Below the pieces are notes generated by a model, which worked only from the letters and a program-made list of their open reading frames with translations, did not search any database and was not told the origin of the DNA. Positions 23,632-37,659 of a DNA stretch of 64,000 nucleotides are shown piece by piece. Source of the stretch: Sepiola atlantica (taxonomy: Eukaryota; Mollusca; Cephalopoda; Sepiida; Sepiolidae); assembly GCA_963556195.1 (NCBI GenBank), contig CAUVYP010000586.1:620001-684000 (forward strand). Reading direction: 5' to 3'. Position 1 is the first letter of the stretch. Each line of letters starts with the position of its first letter. Both the position numbers and the translations under genes were made by a program.

Positions 23632-26600
23632 TTAGCGCGTTTTAAAGTTGATATCGCTTTTGTTTATAACTTCCACATTTATTCGAATTGTGCAACGAAA
23701 CTTTGCACAGATTAGCGGAGTCACATTTTCTACTGAAGTACCAAGTTTCAGAAGTGCAGCTCTTGTACTGCCGGAGATATGTCGATACAAACTGAATACG
23801 CAAACTATCAACAAAATTTAGTGCGATTTAAAGTTGATATCGCTTTTGTTTATAACTTCACCATTCTTTTGAATTGTGCAACGAAACTTTGCAGAGATAA
23901 GTGGAGTCACATGCTCTACTGAAGTACCAAGTTTCAGAAGTGCAACTCTTTTACTGCCGGAGATATGTCGATACAAACTGAATACGCAAAACATCAACAA
24001 AATTTAGCGCGTTTTAAAGTGGATATCGCTTTTGTTTATAACTTCCACATTTATTCGAATTGTGCAACGAAACTTTGCAGACCGTCGCGGAGACACACGT
24101 TCTACTGAAGTACCAAGTTTCAGAAGTGCAGCTCTTGTACTGCCGGAGATATGTCGATACAAACTGAATACGCAAAACATCAACTAAATTTAGCGCGTTT
24201 TAAAGTTGATATCGCTTTTGTTTATAACTTCCACATTTATTCGAATTGTGCAACGAAACTTTGCACAGATTAGCGGAGTCACATTTTCTACTGAAGTACC
24301 AAGTTTCAGAAGTGCAGCTCTTGTACTGCCGGAGATATGTCGATACAAACTGAATACGCAAAACATCAACAAAATTTAGCGCGTTTTAAAGTTGATATCG
24401 CTTTTGTTTATAACTTCCACATTTATTCGAATTGTGCAACGAAACTTTGCAGACAGTCGCTGATAGGCCTTTTCTACTGAAGTACCAAGTTTCAGAAGTG
24501 CAGCTCTTGTACTGCCGGAGATATATCGATACAAACTGAATACGCAAAACATCAACAAAATTTAGCGCGTTTTAAAGTTGATATCGCTTTTGTTTATAAC
24601 TTCCACATTTATTCGAATTGTGCAACGAAACTTTGGACATATTAGCGGAGTCACATTTTCTACTGAAGTACCAAGTTTCAGAAGTGCAGCTCTTGTACTG
24701 CCGGAGATATGTCGATACAAACTGAATACGCAAACTATCAACAAAATTTAGTGCGATTTAAAGTTGATATCGCTTTTGTTTATAACTTCACCATTCTTTT
24801 GAATTGTGCAACGAAACTTTGCAGAGATAAGCGGAGTCACATGCTCTACTGAAGTACCAAGTTTCAGAAGTGCAGCTCTTTTACTGCCGGAGATATGTCG
24901 ATACAAACTGAATACGCAAAACATCAACAAAATTTAGCGCGTTTTAAAGTGGATATCGCTTTTGTTTATAACTTCCACATTTATTCGAATTGTGCAACGA
25001 AACTTTGCAGACAGTCGCGGAGACACACGTTCTACTGAAGTACCAAGTTTCAGAAGTGCAGCTCTTGTAATGCCGGAGATATGTCGATACAAACTGAATA
25101 CGCAAAACATCAACTAAATTTAGCGCGTTTTAAAGTTGATATCGCTTTTGTTTATAACTTCCACATTTATTCGAATTGTGCAACGAAACTTTGCACAGAT
25201 TAGCGGAGTCACATTTTCTACTGAAGTACCAAGTTTCAGAAGTGCAGCTCTTGTACTGCCGGAGATATGTCGATACAAACTGAATACGCAAAACATCAAC
25301 AAAATTTAGCGCGTTTTAAAGTTGATATCGCTTTTGTTTATAACTTCCACATTTATTCGAATTGTGCAACGAAACTTTGCACAGATTAGCGGAGTCACAT
25401 TTTCTACTGAAGTACCAAGTTTCAGAAGTGCAGCTCTTGTACTGCCGGAGATATGTCGATACAAACTGAATACGCAAACTATCAACAAAATTTAGCGCGT
25501 TTTAAAGTTGATATCGCTTTTGTTTATAACTTCCACATTTATTCGAATTGTGCAACGAAACTTTGCAGACAGTCGCGGATAGGCCTTTTCTACTGAAGTA
25601 CCAAGTTTCAGAAGTGCAGCTCTTGTACTGCCGGAGATATGTCGATACAAACTGAATACGCAAAACATCAACAAAATTTAGCGCGTTTTAAAGTTGATAT
25701 CGCTTTTGTTTATAACTTTCACATTTATTCGAATTGTGCAACGAAACTTTGCACAGATTAGCGGAGTCACATTTTCTACTGAAGTACCAAGTTTCAGAAG
25801 TGCAGCTCTTGTACTGCCGGAGATATGTCGATACAAACTGAATACGCAAACTATCAACAAAATTTAGTGCGATTTAAAGTTGATATCGCTTTTGTTTATA
25901 ACTTCACCATTCTTTTGAATTGTGCAACGAAACTTTGCAGAGATAAGCGGAGTCACATGCTCTACTGAAGTACCAAGTTTCAGAAGTGCAGCTCTTTTAC
26001 TGCCGGAGATATGTCGATACAAACTGAATACGCAAAACATCAACAAAATTTAGCGCGTTTTAAAGTGGATATCGCTTTTGTTTATAAGTTCCACATTTAT
26101 TCGAATTGTGCAACGAAACTTTGCAGACCGTCGCGGAGACACACGTTCTACTGAAGTACCAAGTTTCAGAAGTGCAGCTCTTGTAATGCCGGAGATATGT
26201 CGATACAAACTGAATACGCAAAACATCAACTAAATTTAGCGCGTTTTAAAGTTGATATCGCTTTTGTTTATAACTTCCACATTTATTCGAATTGTGCAAC
26301 GAAACTTTGCACAGATTAGCGGAGTCACATTTTCTACTGAAGTACCAAGTTTCAGAAGTGCAGCTCTTGTACTGCCGGAGATATGTCGATACAAACTGAA
26401 TACGCAAAACATCAACAAAATTTAGCGCGTTTTAAAGTTGATATCGCTTTTGTTTATAACTTCCACATTTATTCGAATTGTGCAACGAAACTTTGCACAG
26501 ATTAGCGGAGTCACATTTTCTACTGAAGTACCAAGTTTCAGAAGTGCAGCTCTTTTACTGCCGGAGATATGTCGATACAAACTGAATACGCAAAACATCA

Positions 26601-26793
26601 ACAAAATTTAGCGCGTTTTAAAGTTGATATCGCTTTTGTTTATAACTTCCACATTTATTCGAATTGTGCAACGAAACTTTGCAGACAGTCGCGGATAGGC
26701 CTTTTCTACTGAAGTACCAAGTTTCAGAAGTGCAGCTCTTGTACTGCCGGAGATATGTCGATACAAACTGAATACGCAAAACATCAACAAAAT
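22330..26793 (+). repeat. 24-monomer HOR, copy 3 (4464 bp)
   Basis: Monomer order is identical to copies 1 and 2; it lies 8556 bp (46 monomers) after copy 2. Private changes include CAGTCGCTGATAGG at 24376 and TTGGACATATTAG at 24562. After 26608 the array returns to a C-D-E-A-A-B six-mer pattern. Confidence 0.92.
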
Positions 26794-28653
26794 TTAGCGC
26801 GTTTTAAAGTTGATATCGCTTTTGTTTATAACTTCCACATTTATTCGAATTGTGCAACGAAACTTTGCACAGATTAGCGGAGTCACATATTCTACTGAAG
26901 TACCAAGTTTCAGAAGTGCAGCTCTTGTACTGCCGGAGATATGTCGATACAAACTGAATACGCAAACTATCAACAAAATTTAGTGCGATTTAAAGTTGAT
27001 ATCGCTTTTGTTTATAACTTCACCATTCTTTTGAATTGTGCAACGAAACTTTGCAGAGATAAGCGGAGTCACATGCTCTACTGAAGTACCAAGTTTCAGA
27101 AGTGCAGCTCTTTTACTGCCGGAGATATGTCGATACAAACTGAATACGCAAAACATCAACAAAATTTAGCGCGTTTTAAAGTGGATATCGCTTTTGTTTA
27201 TAACTTCCACATTTATTCGAATTGTGCAACGAAACTTTGCAGACCGTCGCGGAGACACACGTTCTACTGAAGTACCAAGTTTCAGAAGTGCAGCTCTTGT
27301 AATGCCGGAGATATGTCGATACAAACTGAATACGCAAAACATCAACTAAATTTAGCGCGTTTTAAAGTTGATATCGCTTTTGTTTATAACTTCCACATTT
27401 ATTCGAATTGTGCAACGAAACTTTGCCCAGATTAGCGGAGTCACATTTTCTACTGAAGTACCAAGTTTCAGAAGTGCAGCTCTTGTACTGCCGGAGATAT
27501 GTCGATACAAACTGAATACGCAAAACATCAACAAAATTTAGCGCGTTTTAAAGTTGATATCGCTTTTGTTTATAACTTCCACATTTATTCGAATTGTGCA
27601 ACGAAACTTTGCACAGATTAGCGGAGTCACATTTTCTACTGAAGTACCAAGTTTCAGAAGTGCAGCTCTGGTACTGCCGGAGATATGTCGATACAAACTG
27701 AATACGCAAAACATCAACAAAATTTAGCGCGTTTTAAAGTTGATATCGCTTTTGTTTATAACTTCCACATTTATTCGAATTGTGCAACGAAACTTTGCAG
27801 ACAGTCGCGGATAGGCCTTTTCTACTGAAGTACCAAGTTTCAGAAGTGCAGCTCTTGTACTGCCGGAGATATGTCGATACAAACTGAATACGCAAAACAT
27901 CAACAAAATTTAGCGCGTTTTAAAGTTGATATCGCTTTTGTTTATAACTTCCACATTTATTCGAATTGTGCAACGAAACTTTGCACAGATAAGCGGAGTC
28001 ACATTTTCTACTGAAGTACCAAGTTTCAGAAGTGCAGCTCTTGTACTGCCGGAGATATGTCGATACAAACTGAATACGCAAACTATCAACAAAATTTAGT
28101 GCGATTTAAAGTTGATATCGCTTTTGTTTATAACTTCACCATTCTTTTGAATTGTGCAACGAAACTTTGCAGAGATAAGCGGAGTCACATGCTCTACTGA
28201 AGTACCAAGTTTCAGAAGTGCAGCTCTTTTACTGCCGGAGATATGTCGATACAAACTGAATACGCAAAACATCAACAAAATTTAGCGCGTTTTAAAGTGG
28301 ATATCGCTTTTGTTTATAACTTCCACATTTATTCGAATTGTGCAACGAAACTTTGCAGACCGTCGCGGAGACACACGTTCTACTGAAGTACCAAGTTTCA
28401 GAAGTGCAGCTCTTGTAATGCCGGAGATATGTCGATACAAACTGAATACGCAAAACATCAACTAAATTTAGCGCGTTTTAAAGTTGATATCGCTTTTGTT
28501 TATAACTTCCACATTTATTCGAATTGTGCAACGAAACTTTGCACAGATTAGCGGAGTCACATTTGCTACTGAAGTACCAAGTTTCAGAAGTGCAGCTCTT
28601 GTACTGCCGGAGATATGTCGATACAAACTGAATACGCAAAACATCAACAAAAT
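26794..28653 (+). repeat. Return to six-monomer HOR pattern
   Basis: Order: C D E A A B C D E F. This matches the pattern of the first 3 kb. Private changes include ACATATTCTAC at 26794, TTTGCCCAG at 27352, CTCTGGTACTG at 27538, and CATTTGCTAC in the F-position monomer at 28468. Confidence 0.85.
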
Positions 28654-28839
28654 TTAGCGCGTTTTAAAGTTGATATCGCTTTTGTTTATAACTTCCACAT
28701 TTATTCGAATTGTGCAACGAAACTTTGCAGAGATTAGCGGAGTCACATTTTCTACTGAAGTACCAAGTTTCAGAAGTGCAGCTCTTGTACTGCCGGAGAT
28801 ATGTCGATACAAACTGAATACGCAAAACATCAACAAAAT

Positions 28840-29025
28840 TTAGCGCGTTTTAAAGTTGATATCGCTTTTGTTTATAACTTCCACATTTATTCGAATTGTG
28901 CAACGAAACTTTGCAGACAGTCGCGGATAGGCCTTTTCTACTGAAGTACCAAGTTTCAGAAGTGCAGCTCTTGTACTGCCGGAGATATGTCGATACAAAC
29001 TGAATACGCAAACTATCAACAAAAT
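28840..29025 (+). repeat. B/C hybrid monomer (representative)
   Basis: The core is type B (GACAGTCGCGGATAGG) but the tail is the C-type CAAACTATCAAC, and a D monomer follows directly. It recurs at 30540 in the 1700-bp duplication. The ordinary order B-C-D has lost one monomer, as expected from unequal exchange within the shared right half of B and C. Confidence 0.85.
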
Positions 29026-29583
29026 TTAGTGCGATTTAAAGTTGATATCGCTTTTGTTTATAACTTCACCATTCTTTAGAATTGTGCAACGAAACTTTGC
29101 AGATATAAGCGGAGTCACATGCTCTACTGAAGTACCAAGTTTCAGAAGTGCAGCTCTTTTACTGCCGGAGATATGTCGATAAAAACTGAATACGCTAAAC
29201 ATCAACAAAATTTAGCGCGTTTTAAAGTTGATATCGCTTTTGTTTATAACTTCCACATTTATTCGAATTGTGCAACGAAACTTTGCACAGATAAGCGGAG
29301 TCACATTTTCTACTGAAGTACCAAGTTTCAGAAGTGCAGCTCTTGTACTGCCGGAGATATGTCGATACAAACTGAATACGCAAAATATCAACAAAATTTA
29401 GCGCGTTTTAAAGTTGATATCGCTTTTGTTTATAACTTCCACATTTATTCAGATTGTGCAACGAAACTTTGCACAGATTAGCGGAGTCACATTTTCTACT
29501 GAAGTACCAAGTTTCAGAAGTGCAGCTCTTGTACTGCCGGAGATATGTCGATACAAACTGAATACGACAACTATCAACAAAAT

Positions 29584-29609
29584 TTAGTGCGACAAAACAT
29601 CAACAAAAT
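29584..29609 (+). repeat. 26-bp remnant of a D monomer (160-bp deletion), copy 1
   Basis: The D head TTAGTGCGA is joined directly to the monomer tail CAAAACATCAACAAAAT, leaving 26 of 186 bp. I see no useful microhomology at the join. It sits between a C-tailed A monomer and an E monomer with ACACGGGCTAC. Confidence 0.93.
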
Positions 29610-31283
29610 TTAGCGCGTTTTAAAGTGGATATCGCTTTTGTTTATAACTTCCACATTTATTCGAATTGTGCAACGAAACTTTGCAGACCGTCGCGGAGAC
29701 ACACGGGCTACTGAAGTACCAAGTTTCAGAAGTGCAGCTCTTGTACTGCCGGAGATATGTCGATACAAACTGAATACGCAAAACATCAACTAAATTTAGC
29801 GCGTTTTAAAGTTGATATCGCTTTTGTTTATAACTTCCACATTTATTCGAATTGTGCAACGAAACTTTGCACAGATTAGCGGAGTCACAGTTTCTACTGA
29901 AGTACCAAGTTTCAGAAGTGCAGCTCTTGTACTGCCGGAGATATGTCGATACAAACTGAATACGCAAAACATCAACAAAATTTAGCGCGTTTTAAAGTTG
30001 ATATCGCTTTTGTTTATAACTTCCACATTTATTCGAATTGTGCAACGAAACTTTGCAGACAGTCGCGGATAGGCCTTTTCTACTGAAGTACCAAGTTTCA
30101 GAAGTGCAGCTCTTGTACTGCCGGAGATATGTCGATACAAACTGAATACGCAAAACATCAACAAAATTTAGCGCGTTTTAAAGTTGATATCGCTTTTGTT
30201 AATAACTTCCACATTTATTCGAATTGTGCAACGAAACTTTGCACAGATTAGCGGAGTCACATTTTCTACTGAAGTACCAAGTTTCAGAAGTGCAGCTCTT
30301 GTACTGCCGGAGATATGTCGATACAAACTGAATACGCAAAACATCAACAAAATTTAGCGCGTTTTAAAGTTGATATCGCTTTTGTTTATAACTTCCACAT
30401 TTATTCGAATTGTGCAACGAAACTTTGCAGAGATTAGCGGAGTCACATTTTCTACTGAAGTACCAAGTTTCAGAAGTGCAGCTCTTGTACTGCCGGAGAT
30501 ATGTCGATACAAACTGAATACGCAAAACATCAACAAAATTTAGCGCGTTTTAAAGTTGATATCGCTTTTGTTTATAACTTCCACATTTATTCGAATTGTG
30601 CAACGAAACTTTGCAGACAGTCGCGGATAGGCCTTTTCTACTGAAGTACCAAGTTTCAGAAGTGCAGCTCTTGTACTGCCGGAGATATGTCGATACAAAC
30701 TGAATACGCAAACTATCAACAAAATTTAGTGCGATTTAAAGTTGATATCGCTTTTGTTTATAACTTCACCATTCTTTAGAATTGTGCAACGAAACTTTGC
30801 AGATATAAGCGGAGTCACATGCTCTACTGAAGTACCAAGTTTCAGAAGTGCAGCTCTTTTACTGCCGGAGATATGTCGATAAAAACTGAATACGCTAAAC
30901 ATCAACAAAATTTAGCGCGTTTTAAAGTTGATATCGCTTTTGTTTATAACTTCCACATTTATTCGAATTGTGCAACGAAACTTTGCACAGATAAGCGGAG
31001 TCACATTTTCTACTGAAGTACCAAGTTTCAGAAGTGCAGCTCTTGTACTGCCGGAGATATGTCGATACAAACTGAATACGCAAAATATCAACAAAATTTA
31101 GCGCGTTTTAAAGTTGATATCGCTTTTGTTTATAACTTCCACATTTATTCAGATTGTGCAACGAAACTTTGCACAGATTAGCGGAGTCACATTTTCTACT
31201 GAAGTACCAAGTTTCAGAAGTGCAGCTCTTGTACTGCCGGAGATATGTCGATACAAACTGAATACGCAAACTATCAACAAAAT

Positions 31284-31309
31284 TTAGTGCGACAAAACAT
31301 CAACAAAAT
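31284..31309 (+). repeat. 26-bp remnant of a D monomer, copy 2
   Basis: Same join as at 29584, carried along by the 1700-bp duplication. The preceding monomer (31098) has the same ATTCAGATTG change as its partner at 29398. Confidence 0.93.
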
Positions 31310-33727
31310 TTAGCGCGTTTTAAAGTGGATATCGCTTTTGTTTATAACTTCCACATTTATTCGAATTGTGCAACGAAACTTTGCAGACCGTCGCGGAGAC
31401 ACACGGGCTACTGAAGTACCAAGTTTCAGAAGTGCAGCTCTTGTACTGCCGGAGATATGTCGATACAAACTGAATACGCAAAACATCAACTAAATTTAGC
31501 GCGTTTTAAAGTTGATATCGCTTTTGTTTATAACTTCCACATTTATTCGAATTGTGCAACGAAACTTTGCACAGATTAGCGGAGTCACAGTTTCTACTGA
31601 AGTACCAAGTTTCAGAAGTGCAGCTCTTGTACTGCCGGAGATATGTCGATACAAACTGAATACGCAAAACATCAACAAAATTTAGCGCGTTTTAAAGTTG
31701 ATATCGCTTTTGTTTATAACTTCCACATTTATTCGAATTGTGCAACGAAACTTTGCAGACAGTCGCGGATAGGCCTTTTCTACTGAAGTACCAAGTTTCA
31801 GAAGTGCAGCTCTTGTACTGCCGGAGATATGTCGATACAAACTGAATACGCAAAACATCAACAAAATTTAGCGCGTTTTAAAGTTGATATCGCTTTTGTT
31901 AATAACTTCCACATTTATTCGAATTGTGCAACGAAACTTTGCACAGATTAGCGGAGTCACATTTTCTACTGAAGTACCAAGTTTCAGAAGTGCAGCTCTT
32001 GTACTGCCGGAGATATGTCGATACAAACTGAATACGCAAACTATCAACAAAATTTAGTGCGATTTAAAGTTGATATCGCTTTTGTTTATAACTTCACCAT
32101 TCTTTTGAATTGTGCAACGAAACTTTGCAGAGATAAGCGCCGTCACATGCTCTACTGAAGTACCAAGTTTCAGAAGTGCAGCTCTTTTACTGCCGGAGAT
32201 ATGTCGATACAAACTGAATACGCAAAACATCAACAAAATTTAGCGCGTTTTAAAGTGGATATCGCTTTTGTTTATAACTTCCACATTTATTCGAATTGTG
32301 CAACGAAACTTTGCAGACCGTCGCGGAGACACACGTTCTACTGAAGTACCAAGTTTCAGAAGTGCAGCTCTTGTAATGCCGGAGATATGTCGATACAAAC
32401 TGAATACGCAAAACATCAACTAAATTTAGCGCGTTTTAAAGTTGATATCGCTTTTGTTTATAACTTCCACATTTATTCGAATTGTGCAACGAAACTTTGC
32501 ACAGATTAGCGGAGTCACATTTTCTACTGAAGTACCAAGTTTCAGAAGTGCAGCTCTTGTACTGCCGGAGATATGTCGATACAAACTGAATACGCAAAAC
32601 ATCAACAAAATTTAGCGCGTTTTAAAGTTGATATCGCTTTTGTTTATAACTTCCACATTTATTCGAATTGTGCAACGAAACTTTGCACAGATTAGCGGAG
32701 TCACATTTTCTACTGAAGTACCAAGTTTCAGAAGTGCAGCTCTTGTACTGCCGGAGATATGTCGATACAAACTGAATACGCAAAACATCAACAAAATTTA
32801 GCGCGTTTTAAAGTTGATATCGCTTTTGTTTATAACTTCCACATTTATTCGAATTGTGCAACGAAACTTTGCAGACAGTCGCGGATAGGCCTTTTCTACT
32901 GAAGTACCAAGTTTCAGAAGTGCAGCTCTTGTACTGCCGGAGATATGTCGATACAAACTGAATACGCAAAACATCAACAAAATTTAGCGCGTTTTAAAGT
33001 TGATATCCCTTTTGTTTATAACTTCCACATTTATTCGAATTGTGCAACGAAACTTTGCAAAGATTAGCGGAGTCACATTTTCTACTGAAGTAACAAGTTT
33101 CAGAAGTGCAGCTCTTGTACTGCCGGAGATATGTCGATACAAACTGAATACGCAAACTATCAACAAAATTTAGTGCGATTTAAAGTTAGTATCGCTTTTG
33201 TTTATAACTTCACCATTCTTTAGAATTGTGCAACGAAACTTTGCAGAGATAAGCGGAGTCAAATGCTCTACTGAAGTACCAAGTTTCAGAAGTGCAGCTC
33301 TTTTACTGCCGGAGATATGTCGATACAAACTGAATACGCAAAACATCAACAAAATTTAGCGCGTTTTAAAGTTGATATCGCTTTTGTTTATAACTTCCAC
33401 ATTTATTCGAATTGTGCAACGAAACTTTGCACAGATTAGCGGAGTCACATTTTCTACTGAAGTACCAAGTTTCAGAAGTGCAGCTCTTGTACTGCCGGAG
33501 ATATGTCGATACAAACTGAATACGCAAAATATCAACAAAATTTAGCGCGTTTTAAAGTTGATATCGCTTTTGTTTATAACTTCCACATTTATTCGAATTG
33601 TGCAACGAAACTTTGCACAGATTAGCGGAGTCACATTTTCTACTGAAGTACCAAGTTTCAGAAGTGCAGCTCTTGTACTGCCGGAGATATGTCGATACAA
33701 ACTGAATACGCAAACTATCAACAAAAT

Positions 33728-33753
33728 TTAGTGCGACAAAACATCAACAAAAT
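33728..33753 (+). repeat. 26-bp remnant of a D monomer, copy 3
   Basis: Same join, again between a C monomer and an E with ACACGGGCTAC. The preceding monomer here lacks the ATTCAGATTG change, so the deletion is older than that mutation or was recombined away from it. Confidence 0.93.
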
Positions 33754-36700
33754 TTAGCGCGTTTTAAAGTGGATATCGCTTTTGTTTATAACTTCCACAT
33801 TTATTCGAATTGTGCAACGAAACTTTGCAGACCGTCGCGGAGACACACGGGCTACTGAAGTACCAAGTTTCAGAAGTGCAGCTCTTGTACTGCCGGAGAT
33901 ATGTCGATACAAACTGAATACGCAAAACATCAACTAAATTTAGCGCGTTTTAAAGTTGATATCGCTTTTGTTTATAACTTCCACATTTATTCGAATTGTG
34001 CAACGAAACTTTGCACAGATTAGCGGAGTCACATTTTCTACTGAAGTACCAAGTTTCAGAAGTGCAGCTCTTGTACTGCCGGAGATATGTCGATACAAAC
34101 TGAATACGCAAAACATCAACAAAATTTAGCGCGTTTTAAAGTTGATATCGCTTTTGTTTATAACTTCCACATTTATTCGAATTGTGCAACGAAACTTTGC
34201 ACAGATTAGCGGAGTCACATTTTCTACTGAAGTACCAAGTTTCAGAAGTGCAGCTCTTGTACTGCCGGAGATATGTCGATACAAACTGAATACGCAAAAC
34301 ATCAACAAAATTTAGCGCGTTTTAAAGTTGATATCGCTTTTGTTTATAACTTCCACATTTATTCGAATTGTGCAACGAAACTTTGCACAGATTAGCGGAG
34401 TCACATTTTCTACTGAAGTACCAAGTTTCAGAAGTGCAGCTCTTGTACTGCCGGAGATATGTCGATACAAACTGAATACGCAAACTATCAACAAAATTTA
34501 GTGCGATTTAAAGTTGATATCGCTTTTGTTTATAACTTCACCATTCTTTTGAATTGTGCAACGAAACTTTGCAGAGATAAGCGGAGTCACATGCTCTACT
34601 GAAGTACCAAGTTTCAGAAGTGCAGCTCTTTTACTGCCGGAGATATGTCGATACAAACTGAATACGCAAAACATCAACAAAATTTAGCGCGTTTTAAAGT
34701 GGATATCGCTTTTGTTTATAACTTCCACATTTATTCGAATTGTGCAACGAAACTTTGCAGACCGTCGCGGAGACACACGTTCTACTGAAGTACCAAGTTT
34801 CAGAAGTGCAGCTCTTGTAATGCCGGAGATATGTCGATACAAACTGAATACGCAAAACATCAACTAAATTTAGCGCGTTTTAAAGTTGATATCGCTTTTG
34901 TTTATAACTTCCACATTTATTCGAATTGTGCAACGAAACTTTGCACAGATTAGCGGAGTCACATTTTCTACTGAAGTACCAAGTTTCAGAAGTGCAGCTC
35001 TTGTACTGCCGGAGATATGTCGATACAAACTGAATACGCAAAACATCAACAAAATTTAGCGCGTTTTAAAGTTGATATCGCTTTTGTTTATAACTTCCAC
35101 ATTTATTCGAATTGTGCAACGAAACTTTGCACAGATTAGCGGAGTCACATTTTCTACTGAAGTACCAAGTTTCAGAAGTGCAGCTCTTGTACTGCCGGAG
35201 ATATGTCGATACAAACTGAATACGCAAAACATCAACAAAATTTAGCGCGTTTTAAAGTTGATATCGCTTTTGTTTATAACTTCCACATTTATTCGAATTG
35301 TGCAACGAAACTTTGCAGACAGTCGCGGATAGGCCTTTTCTACTGAAGTACCAAGTTTCAGAAGTGCAGCTCTTGTACTGCCGGAGATATGTCGATACAA
35401 ACTGAATACGCAAAACATCAACAAAATTTAGCGCGTTTTAAAGTTGATATCCCTTTTGTTTATAACTTCCACATTTATTCGAATTGTGCAACGAAACTTT
35501 GCAAAGATTAGCGGAGTCACATTTTCTACTGAAGTACCAAGTTTCAGAAGTGCAGCTCTTGTACTGCCGGAGATATGTCGATACAAACTGAATACGCAAA
35601 CTATCAACAAAATTTAGTGCGATTTAAAGTTAGTATCGCTTTTGTTTATAACTTCACCATTCTTTAGAATTGTGCAACGAAACTTTGCAGAGATAAGCGG
35701 AGTCAAATGCTCTACTGAAGTACCAGGTTTCAGAAGTGCAGCTCTTTTACTGCCGGAGATATGTCGATACAAACTGAATACGCAAAACATCAACAAAATT
35801 TAGCGCGTTTTAAAGTTGATATCGCTTTTGTTTATAACTTCCACATTTATTCGAATTGTGCAACGAAACTTTGCACAGATTAGCGGAGTCACATTTTCTA
35901 CTGAAGTACCAAGTTTCAGAAGTGCAGCTCTTGTACTGCCGGAGATATGTCGATACAAACTGAATACGCAAAATATCAACAAAATTTAGCGCGTTTTAAA
36001 GTTGATATCGCTTTTGTTTATAACTTCCACATTTATTCGAATTGTGCAACGAAACTTTGCACAGATTAGCGGAGTCACATTTTCTACTGAAGTACCAAGT
36101 TTCAGAAGTGCAGCTCTTGTACTGCCGGAGATATGTCGATACAAACTGAATACGCAAAACATCAACAAAATTTAGCGCGTTTTATAGTTGATATCGCTTT
36201 TGTTTATAACTTCCACATTTATTCGAATTGTGCAACGAAACTTTGCACAGATTAGCGGAGTCACATTTTCTACTGAAGTACCAAGTTTCAGAAGTGCAGC
36301 TCTTGTACTGCCGGAGATATGTCGATACAAACTGAATACGCAAAACATCAACAAAATTTAGCGCGTTTTAAAGTTGATATCGCTTTTGTTTATAACTTCC
36401 ACATTTATTCGAATTGTGCAACGAAACTTTGCAGACAGTCGCGGATAGGCCTTTTCTACTGAAGTACCAAGTTTCAGAAGTGCAGCTCTTGTACTGCCGG
36501 AGATATGTCGATACAAACTGAATACGCAAAACATCAACAAAATTTAGCGCGTTTTAAAGTTGATATCGCTTTTGTTTATAACTTCCACATTTATTCGAAT
36601 TGTGCAACGAAACTTTGCACAGATTAGCGGAGTCACATTTTCTACTGAAGTACCAAGTTTCAGAAGTGCAGCTCTTGTACTGCCGGAGATATGTCGATAC

Positions 36701-37659
36701 AAACTGAATACGCAAAACATCAACAAAATTTAGCGCGTTTTAAAGTTGATATCGCTTTTGTTTATAACTTCCACATTTATTCGAATTGTGCAACGAAACT
36801 TTGCAGACAGTCGCGGATAGGCCTTTTCTACTGAAGTACCAAGTTTCAGAAGTGCAGCTCTTGTACTGCCGGAGATATGTCGATACAAACTGAATACGCA
36901 AAACATCAACAAAATTTAGCGCGTTTTAAAGTTGATATCCCTTTTGTTTATAACTTCCACATTTATTCGAATTGTGCAACGAAACTTTGCAAAGATTAGC
37001 GGAGTCACATTTTCTACTGAAGTACCAAGTTTCAGAAGTGCAGCTCTTGTACTGCCGGAGATATGTCGATACAAACTGAATACGCAAACTATCAACAAAA
37101 TTTAGTGCGATTTAAAGTTAGTATCGCTTTTGTTTATAACTTCACCATTCTTTAGAATTGTGCAACGAAACTTTGCAGAGATAAGCGGAGTCAAATGCTC
37201 TACTGAAGTACCAAGTTTCAGAAGTGCAGCTCTTTTACTGCCGGAGATATGTCGATACAAACTGAATACGCAAAACATCAACAAAATTTAGCGCGTTTTA
37301 AAGTTGATATCGCTTTTGTTTATAACTTCCACATTTATTCGAATTGTGCAACGAAACTTTGCACAGATTAGCGGAGTCACATTTTCTACTGAAGTACCAA
37401 GTTTCAGAAGTGCAGCTCTTGTACTGCCGGAGATATGTCGATACAAACTGAATACGCAAAATATCAACAAAATTTAGCGCGTTTTAAAGTTGATATCGCT
37501 TTTGTTTATAACTTCCACATTTATTCGAATTGTGCAACGAAACTTTGCACAGATTAGCGGAGTCACATTTTCTACTGAAGTACCAAGTTTCAGAAGTGCA
37601 GCTCTTGAACTGCCGGAGATATGTCGATACAAACTGAATACGCAAACTATCAACAAAAT

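Larger units (their letters stand above)
28654..32053 (+). repeat. Nearly perfect 1700-bp tandem duplication
   Basis: The unit has nine monomers plus a 26-bp remnant: A B/C D A' A-remnant-E A B A. Copies are 28654-30353 and 30354-32053. Shared rare variants: GCAGAGATTAG, TCGATAAAAACTG with TACGCTAAAC, ATTCAGATTG, ACACGGGCTAC, TCACAGTTTC and GTTAATAAC. From about 28566 to 30340, compared 1700 bp on, I saw only one difference (ACGACAACTATC near 29567 against ACGCAAACTATC). The last monomer of copy 2 has a C tail, so the right boundary is near 32040. Confidence 0.93.

Noticed and set aside
29584..29609. Insertion site or target-site duplication of a mobile element
   Set aside because: The 26-bp piece is fully explained as the first 9 and last 17 bp of a D monomer; nothing foreign is inserted.
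28654..32053. Assembly artefact as the explanation of the near-perfect duplications
   Set aside because: Not excluded, but most duplicates carry private differences and shared rare variants in a nested order, which real duplication explains better. Read-level checks would decide.
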